Program-made: the position numbers and the translations under genes
Source: an uncultured Bacteroidales bacterium
GTDB taxonomy: Bacteria > Bacteroidota > Bacteroidia > Bacteroidales > FEN-979
Reading direction: 5' to 3'
Length of the DNA stretch: 62,753 nucleotides
Assembly: GCA_903916595.1 (NCBI GenBank)
Contig: CAIWXI010000042.1
Coordinates: 1 to 62,753, forward strand
Notes under the pieces: model-generated
What the model was told of the DNA's origin: nothing
Seen by the model: the letters and a program-made list of their open reading frames with translations, nothing else
The model's database searches: none
In this document: positions 54,915 through 62,549 of the stretch, in pieces
How positions within the stretch are numbered: the stretch's first letter is position 1
Layout: every line of letters begins with the position of its first letter

Positions 54915-55008
54915 TGAATTTCGAATATTGAACAACGGAATATCGAATGTTGAATTTTATTTGCCGTTCAACATTCAATGTTCAACATTCGTTATTCGAT
55001 ATTCAAAC
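54915..55008. repeat. Heptamer-built palindromic element, copy 4
   Basis: Between the convergent 3' ends of the ureohydrolase-like gene and ruvC. Left arm GAATTTC, GAATATT, GAACAAC, then GAATGTT; right arm TTCAACATTC, CGATATTC. Suits a bidirectional terminator. Confidence 0.85.
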
Positions 55009-55012
55009 GCAA

Positions 55013-55573
55013 CTACCTGACTCTCTCGGGATTGGCTGCCAAAAAACTTTTCCATCCCGTAAATTTCTTCCCGGTTTCAATAGTTCCGTTCTGGAAATGA
55101 TGGCATACTGCCGCGGCGAGTGCATCGGTCGCATCGAGGCTGTCGGGAGCTTCTTTCAGATTGAGCAGTCGCTGGAGCATTGCCGCGACCTGCTCTTTGG
55201 AAGCGGCGCCTTTGCCGGTGATGGATTGTTTGATTTTACGGGGGGAGTATTCGAAGATGGGAATGGTACGGTATAGGGCCGCTGCAATGGCCACGCCCTG
55301 GGCCCGGCCCAGTTTGAGCATCGACTGCACGTTCTTGCCGAAAAACTGTGCTTCTATAGCAAGTTCATCGGGCTTGTATTGCTCGATAAGTGACAGGGTT
55401 TTCTCGAAAATCAGTTTCAGCCTCAGCGGATGATCGTCGGATTTATTTAATTTTAGCACGCCAAATGCGATCATGCTGAGCTTGCTGCCATTGATCTGAA
55501 TGATCCCGTAACCCATGATGGTAGTACCGGGGTCTATTCCAAGAATGATCTTTTCGCGTGGGGATTCAGGCAT
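55013..55573 (-). CDS. ruvC: Holliday junction resolvase RuvC
   Basis: A 186-residue junction endonuclease. The RNase H-like acidic residues are in IILGIDPGTTIMGYGII, LAIEAQFFGKNVQSMLKLG and the pair in SLDATDALAAAVCH; the loop GKGAASKEQV is also typical. It is transcribed away from the flippase-like gene. The stop lies only a few bases from palindrome copy 4. Confidence 0.95.
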   Translation of the reverse strand: MPESPREKIILGIDPGTTIMGYGIIQINGSKLSMIAFGVLKLNKSDDHPLRLKLIFEKTLSLIEQYKPDELAIEAQFFGKNVQSMLKLGRAQGVAIAAALYRTIPIFEYSPRKIKQSITGKGAASKEQVAAMLQRLLNLKEAPDSLDATDALAAAVCHHFQNGTIETGKKFTGWKSFLAANPERVR

Positions 55574-55581
55574 TTTTACCT

Positions 55582-55589
55582 TAATTTTG
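55582..55589 (+). promoter_or_regulatory. Bacteroidota -7 promoter motif for the LPG-synthase-like gene
   Basis: TAATTTTG ends only 5 bases before the ATG at 55595, so the mRNA would be leaderless or nearly so. Confidence 0.5.
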
Positions 55590-55594
55590 CAGGC

Positions 55595-56611
55595 ATGACA
55601 AAGTTATACAAAAGATACAATCTTCTTATTCAGCTCGTCATTCTTGTTGTCTCGTATTTTTTTATTATCAATCAGGTTTTCTGGAAACAGGATTTGCCGG
55701 CCATGCTTTTAACAATGCAAGACGACATCAGTACTTCAGGATTCATTCCGATGCTTGTTTTGATTCTTTTTTTAATGCTTATAAACTGGTGGCTTGAGGC
55801 CTGGAAATGGAAAAACATGATATCGAAAGTTGAGCAGGTAAGCTGGCCGCGATCGGTGGTGGCGGTACTTACAGGAATCACCATCAGCTCGTTCACTCCA
55901 AACCGGGTCGGGGAATATTTCGGCAGGGCGTTTATTCTCAGGAAGGCCAGCCATGTTGAGGGAATCCTGATAACGATTCTGGGGAGCATGAGTCAGCTGC
56001 TGGTGACTATTCTGGCAGGCTCCGCGGCTTTATTGGTTTTTTTACCTGTATTTCTCCCCAATGCAGAATTTTTCAGGGGATATATGTATATTGGGTTTAT
56101 CGGGTCAGTTCTTTTATTTGATACCCTGCTGCTCGGGATTTTCTTCAATGTATCTTTTCTGACGACTTTTAAGGAAAAAATATTTCAAAACCGTTTTGAA
56201 AAAGTCCGCAAATATTTGCGTGTTTTTACCTTTTATTCAGGCCGTGAACTCAGGGTTGTTCTGGCATTGAGTTTTGCGAGATATATCGTTTTCTCTACCC
56301 AGTACTTTCTTCTGTTATGGATTCTGGGTGTGAGGCTCCCGATTTACTATGCATACATTATGATATCGCTGATCTATTTGATTATGGCCATTATTCCTAC
56401 CATCGCCCTTACTGAACTTGGCATCAGGGGATCCATTGCCATATACTGCTTTGGTTTTTATTTCACTCCTTTAATGGCAGCTCCGGCCGGCCTGAACCTG
56501 GGTATACTGATGGCTTCGGTACTTATCTGGTTTATCAATCTGGGTATTCCTGCATTGGTCGGGAGTTTCTTTCTTTTCCGACTGCAATTTTTCCGTAACA
56601 ATACTGAATGA
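55595..56611 (+). CDS. Lysylphosphatidylglycerol synthase TM-region/UPF0104-like membrane protein
   Basis: A 338-residue polytopic membrane protein with seven to eight helices. The family signatures are in LINWWLEAWKWKNMI, TGITISSFTPNRVGEYFGR and IPTIALTELGIRGSIA. These match the flippase-like part of lysylphosphatidylglycerol synthases, without the catalytic domain; homologues may flip lipids. It overlaps the glycosyltransferase gene by 4 bases (ATGA), so the two are coupled and may handle one lipid-linked product. Confidence 0.82.
   Translation: MTKLYKRYNLLIQLVILVVSYFFIINQVFWKQDLPAMLLTMQDDISTSGFIPMLVLILFLMLINWWLEAWKWKNMISKVEQVSWPRSVVAVLTGITISSFTPNRVGEYFGRAFILRKASHVEGILITILGSMSQLLVTILAGSAALLVFLPVFLPNAEFFRGYMYIGFIGSVLLFDTLLLGIFFNVSFLTTFKEKIFQNRFEKVRKYLRVFTFYSGRELRVVLALSFARYIVFSTQYFLLLWILGVRLPIYYAYIMISLIYLIMAIIPTIALTELGIRGSIAIYCFGFYFTPLMAAPAGLNLGILMASVLIWFINLGIPALVGSFFLFRLQFFRNNTE
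55600..55607 (-). promoter_or_regulatory. Bacteroidota -7 promoter motif for ruvC
   Basis: TAACTTTG on the minus strand, 26 bases before the ruvC ATG. It lies inside the coding start of the divergent membrane protein. Confidence 0.5.
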
Positions 56612-57843
56612 TGGCTATGAGTTTTGACCTTATTTTCGGCAGTATCCTTCTTCTTTCCGCGGCATTGTACATTATTATGATCCTTGGATTAACGGCAGGT
56701 ATACTTAAAAATTCCGGGAAAAGCAAGGGGGAGGACCGGCTTGCAGGGTATTTCGCGACAGGCCAGGCGGGAGCCAAAACTACGGTAATGGCCAGAGTGT
56801 CGGTGATCGTGCCGGTGCGTAATGAGGTGGGCTGTATTGCCGGCTGTCTGGATGATCTTGCACTGCAGTATTATCCCGGGGATCTGTTGGAGATTATTGT
56901 TTCCGATGATTTTTCGGAGGATTACACGCTTGAAAAAGTGCGGAAGTGGGGCAGGGAGCATCCGGAGATAAGTCTGACCCTGCTTGAGGGCGGCAGTAAG
57001 CTGAAGGAAAACAGGGGTAAGAAAAGTGCTATTGAAAGAGCTGTGGCAATAGCCCGGGGTGAGATTATCATTGCAACCGATGCCGACACTCTGCATGGCC
57101 GGTCATGGGTTCGGACGATAACGGGAGCATTTGGAAACCCAGAGGTTAAGATGGTCCTTGGACCAGTCGGATTTACTGGCGAGAAAGGTATTTTTGCGAA
57201 AATTCAGACGCTTGAATTTCTGGGTATCATGGGCGTGTCGGCAGGTTCGGCTAACCTGGGTTTTTCATTGATGTGCAACGGGGCAAACCTGGCTTACCGT
57301 AAGCAGGCCTATACAGAATGCGGAGGTTTTGAAGGGAACACTCTGTTTCAATCGGGCGACGACCAGTTTCTGATGATGAAGTTCAGAAAGAATTTCGGGG
57401 GGAGGTCGGTTGTATTTCTGAATCAAAAGGATGCCATAGTACTCACGGCTCCTTGCTCTGCCTGGCATGATTTCTGGGAGCAGAGACTAAGGTGGGTCTC
57501 AAAAAGCAGGGGTTACAGAGACACGGCCGTGATCACTGCGGGTTTGCTCACGTTTGGATTTCCGTTCCTTATCCTTATCGGAGGCATCGCAGGTATTTTT
57601 CATCCAGCCATCCTGTTTCTTGCTTCCTTTTTATGGTTTCTGAAGATCCTTGCCGAGTACCCGATGGTATGGCTGATGGCCCGGTTTTTCGATAAGAAAC
57701 ATCTGCTGAATTATTATTTCGCGGCCCAGGTCTTTCAGTTTTTTTATTCTTTAACGGTCGCTATTGCCGGGCAGTTCACGATGTATTCCTGGAAAGGAAG
57801 AAGTATAAAGCCTCTGCAATCGCCAGATCTTCGGCGTAAGTAA
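56608..57843 (+). CDS. Family 2 membrane glycosyltransferase
   Basis: A 411-residue GT2 enzyme. One N-terminal membrane helix, then the nucleotide-sugar domain (VSVIVPVRNEVGCIAGCLDD, IIVSDDFSED, the DxD in IIATDADT, GDDQFLMMKF, and QRLRWVSKSRG), ending in three membrane helices (about 308-390). It is processive-transferase-like, as in hyaluronan or N-glycan synthases, so the acceptor is open. The ATG at 56608 overlaps the previous gene's stop; a second start at 56611 is possible. The 3' end overlaps ispD by 68 bases on the opposite strand. Confidence 0.85.
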   Translation: MMAMSFDLIFGSILLLSAALYIIMILGLTAGILKNSGKSKGEDRLAGYFATGQAGAKTTVMARVSVIVPVRNEVGCIAGCLDDLALQYYPGDLLEIIVSDDFSEDYTLEKVRKWGREHPEISLTLLEGGSKLKENRGKKSAIERAVAIARGEIIIATDADTLHGRSWVRTITGAFGNPEVKMVLGPVGFTGEKGIFAKIQTLEFLGIMGVSAGSANLGFSLMCNGANLAYRKQAYTECGGFEGNTLFQSGDDQFLMMKFRKNFGGRSVVFLNQKDAIVLTAPCSAWHDFWEQRLRWVSKSRGYRDTAVITAGLLTFGFPFLILIGGIAGIFHPAILFLASFLWFLKILAEYPMVWLMARFFDKKHLLNYYFAAQVFQFFYSLTVAIAGQFTMYSWKGRSIKPLQSPDLRRK

Positions 57844-58459
57844 TTTTAATATTATAAGGATCTCCGTGGATGAGGTTGATGGTTCCCCCTGCAGCTTCCA
57901 GAACACCGGCATCGTCGGTAAACGAATCCCGGTATGGCTGTTCATAAGCTTTCAGTATTTGTGAAGCAAGAAACACCTGAGGGGTCTGGATAAGCCTGAG
58001 GCTGGAACGGTCTACAGGGCTGTTCACGAGGCCTTCGGTTTTTCTCACGGAATCTGTAACTGGGGTAAACGGTATGGCATTACCATGCAGCAGAGCAGCA
58101 TCAAAAGCACGTGAGATCAGGCCACGGCTCAGCAGGGGTCTTACCCCGTCATGGACCGCCACGATACCATCAGCAGTTACAAAAGAAAGAGCGTTTTTAA
58201 CTGAATCAAAACGTTTTTCTCCGCCTTCTGCAAGGGTATGAGGGATGGAGAAGGAATATTCAAGACAAAGAGTTTTCCAGGCCGTGAATAAAGCGGGATG
58301 CAGGGCTACAATTATTTGTGTTGAGGCATCGTAATCATAGAAAGCCTGAATGGAATGCATCAGTACCGTTTTGCCGGCAAGTTCAAGGAATTGCTTTGGA
58401 ACAACAGAATTCATGCGGGTCCCTGTTCCGCCCGCCACGATGATGGCAAATTTGTTCAA
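57776..58459 (-). CDS. ispD: 2-C-methyl-D-erythritol 4-phosphate cytidylyltransferase
   Basis: IspD makes CDP-methylerythritol in the MEP isoprenoid pathway. Seen: the nucleotide-binding AGGTGTRMNSVVPKQF, the HDGVRPLLS loop with its conserved Arg, QTPQVF, TDDAGVLEA and VHGDPYNIKIT (as LIHGDPYNIKIT). I start at TTG 58459 (LNKFAIIVAGG), where family similarity begins; the ATG at 58516 would extend 53 bases into queA. It starts 4 bases after the queA stop, so the two are likely coupled. The C-terminus overlaps the glycosyltransferase gene. Confidence 0.9.
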   Translation of the reverse strand: MNKFAIIVAGGTGTRMNSVVPKQFLELAGKTVLMHSIQAFYDYDASTQIIVALHPALFTAWKTLCLEYSFSIPHTLAEGGEKRFDSVKNALSFVTADGIVAVHDGVRPLLSRGLISRAFDAALLHGNAIPFTPVTDSVRKTEGLVNSPVDRSSLRLIQTPQVFLASQILKAYEQPYRDSFTDDAGVLEAAGGTINLIHGDPYNIKITYAEDLAIAEALYFFLSRNTS

Positions 58460-58463
58460 GTGA

Positions 58464-59513
58464 TTAAATGATGAGCATCGGGTTGCCGTATGTAAAGAAC
58501 TTATATTTCTTTTCAATGGCTTCTTCGTATGACTTCATGGTGAAATCAAATCCGCCGAAAGCAGAGGTGAGCATCATCATGGGAGTCTGAGGCATGTGAA
58601 AGTTGGTGATCATCGCATTGGCAATGCTGAATTCGTACGGAGGGAAGATGAATTTATTGGTCCAGCCTTTATAGGGTTTCAGAAGTCCGCCAACGGTTAC
58701 CGACGATTCTATGGCTTTCATGGTGGTGGTTCCCACGGCAACAATCTTTTTCTTGTCCATCTTGGCCTTGTTCACGATCTCGGCAGCTTCAGCTTCTATG
58801 ATCACTTCTTCCGAATCCATTTTGTGTTTGGTGAGGTCTTCAACGTCGATGGTGCGGAAGTTGCCGAGGCCCACGTGAAGGGTGATCTCGGCAAAGGTAA
58901 CGCCTTGCAATTCGAGGCGTTTGATGATCTCGCGACTGAAATGCAGTCCGGCGGTGGGAGCGGCTACAGCGCCTTCGTGTTTCGCGAAAATGGTCTGGTA
59001 ACGCTCGTTGTCTTCGCTGGTGACAGGCCTGTTGTGTATCTTGGGAAGCGGGGTTTCACCGAGCTTCTGGATGGTTTTTTTAAATTCGTCGTATGGACCG
59101 TCGAAGAGAAACCTGATGGTGCGGCCTCTGGAAGTAGTATTGTCGATCACTTCGGCCACCAGGGTATCGTCGTCGCCAAAATACAGTTTGTTGCCTATTC
59201 TGATCTTGCGGGCGGGGTCTACCAGTACATCCCACAGCCGGGATTCCCGGTTCAGTTCGCGCAGCAGGAAAACTTCGATTTTAGCGCCGGTTTTTTCCTT
59301 TTCGCCATAGAGGCGGGCCGGAAACACCTTAGTGTTGTTAATGATAAACACATCCCCTTCACCAAAATAGTTCAGAATGTCTTTAAAATGTTTGTGCTGA
59401 ATCGATTGCTTTCCACGATCGAGGACCATCATGTTGACGTCGTCGCGGTGTTTAGAAGGATGGTTTGCAATAAGATCAGGTGGCAGATGGAAACGAAACT
59501 GAGATAGCTTCAT
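58464..59513 (-). CDS. queA: S-adenosylmethionine:tRNA ribosyltransferase-isomerase QueA
   Basis: A 349-residue enzyme of queuosine biosynthesis, transferring the ribosyl part of SAM to 7-aminomethyl-deazaguanine in tRNA. Seen: the N-terminal [51 protein letters not shown], and the C-terminal [17 protein letters not shown]. Full length. Promoter motif at 59536-59543. It is followed by ispD on the same strand. Confidence 0.96.
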   Translation of the reverse strand: MKLSQFRFHLPPDLIANHPSKHRDDVNMMVLDRGKQSIQHKHFKDILNYFGEGDVFIINNTKVFPARLYGEKEKTGAKIEVFLLRELNRESRLWDVLVDPARKIRIGNKLYFGDDDTLVAEVIDNTTSRGRTIRFLFDGPYDEFKKTIQKLGETPLPKIHNRPVTSEDNERYQTIFAKHEGAVAAPTAGLHFSREIIKRLELQGVTFAEITLHVGLGNFRTIDVEDLTKHKMDSEEVIIEAEAAEIVNKAKMDKKKIVAVGTTTMKAIESSVTVGGLLKPYKGWTNKFIFPPYEFSIANAMITNFHMPQTPMMMLTSAFGGFDFTMKSYEEAIEKKYKFFTYGNPMLII

Positions 59514-59535
59514 GCGAGTGGTTTAAAAAGGCGTG

Positions 59536-59543
59536 CAAAAGTA
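59536..59543 (-). promoter_or_regulatory. Bacteroidota -7 promoter motif for queA
   Basis: TACTTTTG on the minus strand, 22 bases before the queA ATG. Confidence 0.6.
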
Positions 59544-59585
59544 ACACTTTTTTCGCTGAATGTCAAGCCTTTTTTATCTTTTTTG

Positions 59586-60239
59586 TTAGGGCGACTGCTC
59601 AAAAAGGCCTGTAATTTCTTCATAAGGGCGTAAATGATAGGTTATTAGCCCAACATTCGCGGCCGATTCCACATGCTGTATTGAATCGTCGATAAACAGG
59701 GTTTCGGAGGGGTTCAGCCCGCCGTCGCGGATCACATATTCAAAAATCTCCCTGGATGGTTTTTGCAAATGGATCTGGTAGGAGAACCAGGTTTTTTCAA
59801 AAAGGCTGCCGAATGAGCTGTACCCGTAATGCTCACTGAAACCGCCCAGGTATTTATTGTAATGGATCTCGTTGGAATTGCTGAGAATAAAGGTCCTGTA
59901 TGATTTTCTTACCTCCTCCAGCAACCTGACCCTTTGAGGCGGGATATCGAGGATCATGGCGTTCCAGGCGTTCATAACTTCTTCATCGCTGATGCCTGGG
60001 TTCAGGTGTTTTTTTAATATGGCCGTGAATTCGGGGATTGATATTTTTCCACCTTCAAGCCGCCGGAATATATCTTCTCCTTCCTCGACCGAATATAAGG
60101 GATTGAAGCCTCTGAATCCCAGATCCTTGAATTTCTCTTCCGAGAGACGGATGTTTATATTGCAGATGACCCCACCGAAATCAAAAATGATGTTGCGGAT
60201 GGTATGTCCCTGAGAGGCAGACTGCGTGAGTTTAAGCAT
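59586..60239 (-). CDS. HAD-family phosphatase, YihX-like
   Basis: A 217-residue haloacid dehalogenase-fold hydrolase. Motif I FDFGGVI (the first Asp is the nucleophile), motif II LSNSN, motif III Lys in KPSREIF, and motif IV LFIDDS are all present; the helical cap is between motifs I and II. It resembles YihX/sugar-phosphate phosphatases, but the substrate is not known. The ATG at 60239 (MLKLTQSASQ) is preferred to the upstream frame at 60320, which is made of heptamer repeats. Confidence 0.85.
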   Translation of the reverse strand: MLKLTQSASQGHTIRNIIFDFGGVICNINIRLSEEKFKDLGFRGFNPLYSVEEGEDIFRRLEGGKISIPEFTAILKKHLNPGISDEEVMNAWNAMILDIPPQRVRLLEEVRKSYRTFILSNSNEIHYNKYLGGFSEHYGYSSFGSLFEKTWFSYQIHLQKPSREIFEYVIRDGGLNPSETLFIDDSIQHVESAANVGLITYHLRPYEEITGLFEQSP

Positions 60240-60278
60240 AGGTATCAGATAGGGCTTGCAAAGATGGCAAAATATCTT

Positions 60279-60286
60279 TACTTTTG
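60279..60286 (+). promoter_or_regulatory. Bacteroidota -7 promoter motif, likely for the tRNA gene
   Basis: TACTTTTG about 62 bases upstream of the tRNA start; the heptamer array lies between them. Confidence 0.5.
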
Positions 60287-60300
60287 CTTCCCAATTTCCG

Positions 60301-60342
60301 TGACACGTGGCACGTGGCACGTGTCACGCGACACGTGAATCG
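60301..60342. repeat. Tandem heptamers (TGRCACG) in the tRNA leader
   Basis: TGACACG, TGGCACG, TGGCACG, TGTCACG, CGACACG, then the degenerate TGAATCG. Ends 5 bases before the tRNA. Confidence 0.85.
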
Positions 60343-60347
60343 GATCG

Positions 60348-60421
60348 GGGCCCATAGCTCAGACGGTTAGAGCAGTAGACTCATAATCTATTGGTCCCAG
60401 GTTCAAGTCCTGGTGGGCCCA
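60348..60421 (+). tRNA. tRNA with CAT anticodon (probably Ile2, otherwise Met)
   Basis: Full cloverleaf: acceptor GGGCCCA/TGGGCCC with A73, D arm with GGTTA, anticodon stem GTAGA/TCTAT around loop CTCATAA (anticodon CAT at 60382-60384 or so), T arm CCAGG/CCTGG with loop TTCAAGT. No encoded CCA. The sequence around the variable loop (TTGGTC) resembles E. coli tRNA-Ile2, whose C34 is converted to lysidine, more than elongator Met; the call between the two is tentative. Confidence 0.9.
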
Positions 60422-60431
60422 CTTCAAAATC

Positions 60432-60466
60432 AACCACTTACACACACCGATGTAGGTGGTTTTTTG
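60432..60466 (+). terminator. Rho-independent terminator of the tRNA gene
   Basis: AACCACTTACA pairs with TGTAGGTGGTT (11 bp with one G-T pair), 8-base loop, then six T. A strong intrinsic terminator 11 bases after the tRNA. Confidence 0.85.
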
Positions 60467-60578
60467 TTTTCAGCCAGGTTTCAGCCAGGTTTTGAGGAAA
60501 TTCAAAGTTCCTTCCCCTTCCCCTTCACATATCAATTGAGACCAAATCCTTCGTTTATTTTTAAACGATTCGACACGA

Positions 60579-60657
60579 ACCGCCGTATACGTGGCCCGTA
60601 TTTATGGTCGTGAGAGGTGCACTCCGGTCAGCAATGGCCGGAGCCGTCTACTCGATT
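60579..60657 (+). mobile_element. Group II intron 3'-end remnant (domains V and VI)
   Basis: ACCGCCGTATACG ... CCGTAT ... ATGGTCGTGAGAGG matches the pattern of bacterial group II intron domain V (ACCGCCGTA/TACGGTGGT stem, then GTGAGAGG), here with a mismatch in the stem. Next is an 8-bp domain VI-type hairpin, CTCCGGTC/GGCCGGAG at 60622-60643, and the typical 3' end CTACTCGAT. No 5' part and no reverse-transcriptase frame is seen, so it is a dead remnant. The rest of 60467-60756 shows no gene. Confidence 0.6.
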
Positions 60658-60756
60658 AGAGCCAGTTAATTTATAATTAATTTACCTCTTTTTTGTGTCT
60701 TTTTATTTAGAGTAAGATTGTAAAAATAAATACCAGAGGGCAGATCGCTACTATTT

Positions 60757-60766
60757 GTTAGGCGGC
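60757..60766. other. Cassette boundary core site
   Basis: GTTAGGCGGC fits the integron core site GTTRRRY and is the exact reverse complement of GCCGCCTAAC at 61089-61098, as expected for the two ends of one cassette. No folded attC-like sequence lies next to this copy, so this end of the array is probably truncated. Confidence 0.5.
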
Positions 60767-60792
60767 GTTACTTTTTTTCATTTCATAATCTG

Positions 60793-61008
60793 TCAGTCAC
60801 CAAGTTTTGTAGCCGGTAGAATCATTCCGTCAAATGTTGAAGTTAATGACTCTGCTTTACCTTCTTTGTTTAAAATGAATGAAATCCTGCTCGCTGTTTC
60901 CATCGTAAAATATTCTAATTCACTTGTGGGCAGCAACTCGTATTTAGGCATATAAGGTGTTAAAACAAGTAATTTGTCATTCTCTTTTACTATGAAATAA
61001 ATCCAATT
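60793..61008 (-). pseudogene. C-terminal gene fragment in the cassette
   Basis: On the minus strand 71 codons are open without a good start: ... KENDKLLVLTPYMPKYELLPTSELEYFTM ... in pieces, ending ILPATKLGD. It resembles the beta-stranded C-terminal domain found after serine beta-lactamase-like domains in Bacteroidota (pattern P-x-PKYEL-P-S-x-x-x-F, then a strand and K-G-x-x-x-x-L). The first Met (MPKYELLPTS) is 20 codons in, so the N-terminal part has been lost. It reads towards the core site at 60757, the usual orientation for a cassette gene. Confidence 0.5.
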
Positions 61009-61088
61009 TTATTCTTCATAACTTCTATTTATTACAATTATCTTGTGTGTTCATTATCAATTCATTTTGGTGGGTGTATTTGCATAAT

Positions 61089-61192
61089 GCCGCCTAACGC
61101 CGGGCCGCTAAACGCAGCAAAGGCAGAGCCTTTGATAGTACCTTTGATAGCAACATTGCTTTAGCATTGTTGCGGTTAGCGATTTATTAGGG
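61089..61192 (-). other. attC-like recombination site A
   Basis: About 100 bases that fold strongly: CGCTAAACGCAGCAA pairs with TTGTTGCGGTTAGCG, and inside it are AAAGGCagaGCCTTT (61119-61133) and GCAACATTGC/GCATTGTTGC (61150-61173). Read on the minus strand it ends in GTTAGGC, a perfect GTTRRRY core. It starts about 10 bases after the MutS-like stop codon. Similar in sequence and folding to the site at 62550. CCTTTGATAG occurs twice within it. Confidence 0.6.
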
Positions 61193-61201
61193 CCAGTTTT
61201 G

Positions 61202-62527
61202 TCAATTATTGTTATTAATTGTTTCCAGAACTTTTTCTTTATTTAAAATGTACATTCCTATCCTTTCATGTGTAACTCCATCTTTGATCTGATAATTATA
61301 TTGAGGGTTTCCTTCGATCAAATTAGCTTCAAAGAATTTAAAGAAGATAAATGAGTTGTCTTTTAGTTTTTCTGCTACTTCGATAATATGGGTAGAAAGA
61401 GCAAAAACGCTTCTGGTAAGGTTGGAGAATGCTTCAATAACTGCCAAAGATGCTTCATAGGCATCTTTAATATTTGTACCACGGAATAGTTCGTCAAACA
61501 CTATAAAAAAATTTCCGCCTTTATTAATTTGTTCTGCGACATGCTTGACTCTTAGAACTTCATTGTAATAATGACTATATCCAATACTTAAATTATCAGC
61601 CAGATTAATTGTGGTAAACAAACCGTTGAATACTGAAGTTTTGAAACTCTTAGCCGGCACAGGGAAGCCTAAATGGGACAAGTATATAGAAATACCTAAA
61701 GTTTTTAAAAATGTTGATTTACCTGCCATGTTAGGGCCAGTTATAAAACACACTCTCTTGTCGGACGTTAAGACAAAATCATTAGCAACTGGATTATTAA
61801 TAAAAGGATGAAAGATTTCTTTTGTTTCCAAATAGTTCGATTCTTTAGTGAAAGTTGGAAACGTGAATCCTCGATTTTTTGAAGCAACGGCTATTGATGT
61901 GTAAACATCAATTTCATAAACTATTTGCAGTAACTTTCTAACACCACTAATCTCATTTCTCCGGAAGATTGTATTAAGGTTGGTATATTCATGTGGATAC
62001 AGTTTTCCCTTATTTTTCAGGCTTAAAACAATTTTTAATGATGAATTTTCAATGGTCTCAAGTATTGTTTTTATGAAATTGTTAACGGTATCTGGTATCT
62101 GTTGAGATCTTATAGTTATGGCAAAAGTATGGAGTTCATTCAACGATTTGATAAGATACTTAACACCTCTTTGCAGGATGTAATATTCATTGCCGGGCCA
62201 AATCATATTCTTCAATGCTTTTGAATATGATTGTGAATATGAAAATGTAGATGAGTCTATTTTCCGGGATAAATAATATTCTATGAGATCAAGAATGTTT
62301 TTATCTATTTCTATAGTTGCCAATGGGTTCTGAAAGAAGCGAATCAGCTCAATTCGGTTTTCAATTTGGTCAATATCTGAAAAAGGCACAGAAAAAATTC
62401 TTTGTAATTCATCTTTTCCGCCAATTGACTTAGTTAAATTGAATAATGAGAATATCGAATTATCACCTTTTGATTTCTCGAAAAGTTCTAAATCATTAGC
62501 AGTTTGTTTGTCTATTTTAAAATTCAT
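61202..62527 (-). CDS. Compact MutS-family ATPase, cassette-borne
   Basis: A 441-residue protein with the MutS core and ATPase domains but without the N-terminal mismatch-recognition and connector domains. Walker A GPNMAGKST at 264-272, Walker B FDELFRGTN about 344-352, and STHIIEVAEKL about 378-388; the helical lever/core region is about 10-235. It therefore belongs to the MutS-like group not expected to read mismatches on its own. The ATG at 62527 is chosen over 62581, which lies in the attC-like site. The gene is clearly more A+T-rich than the window's core genes, and sits between two attC-like sites with its stop next to site A, like a gene cassette. Confidence 0.88.
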   Translation of the reverse strand: MNFKIDKQTANDLELFEKSKGDNSIFSLFNLTKSIGGKDELQRIFSVPFSDIDQIENRIELIRFFQNPLATIEIDKNILDLIEYYLSRKIDSSTFSYSQSYSKALKNMIWPGNEYYILQRGVKYLIKSLNELHTFAITIRSQQIPDTVNNFIKTILETIENSSLKIVLSLKNKGKLYPHEYTNLNTIFRRNEISGVRKLLQIVYEIDVYTSIAVASKNRGFTFPTFTKESNYLETKEIFHPFINNPVANDFVLTSDKRVCFITGPNMAGKSTFLKTLGISIYLSHLGFPVPAKSFKTSVFNGLFTTINLADNLSIGYSHYYNEVLRVKHVAEQINKGGNFFIVFDELFRGTNIKDAYEASLAVIEAFSNLTRSVFALSTHIIEVAEKLKDNSFIFFKFFEANLIEGNPQYNYQIKDGVTHERIGMYILNKEKVLETINNNN

Positions 62528-62549
62528 TTTAATGTTACTTTCATAGCAT

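Noticed and set aside
58596-59507. 303-codon plus-strand frame opposite queA
   Set aside because: Long but antisense to a clear QueA; composition only reflects codon bias of the real gene.
60755-60955. 66-codon plus-strand frame after the core site
   Set aside because: Begins on the core site and has no signature; the minus-strand frame there reads as a real protein end.
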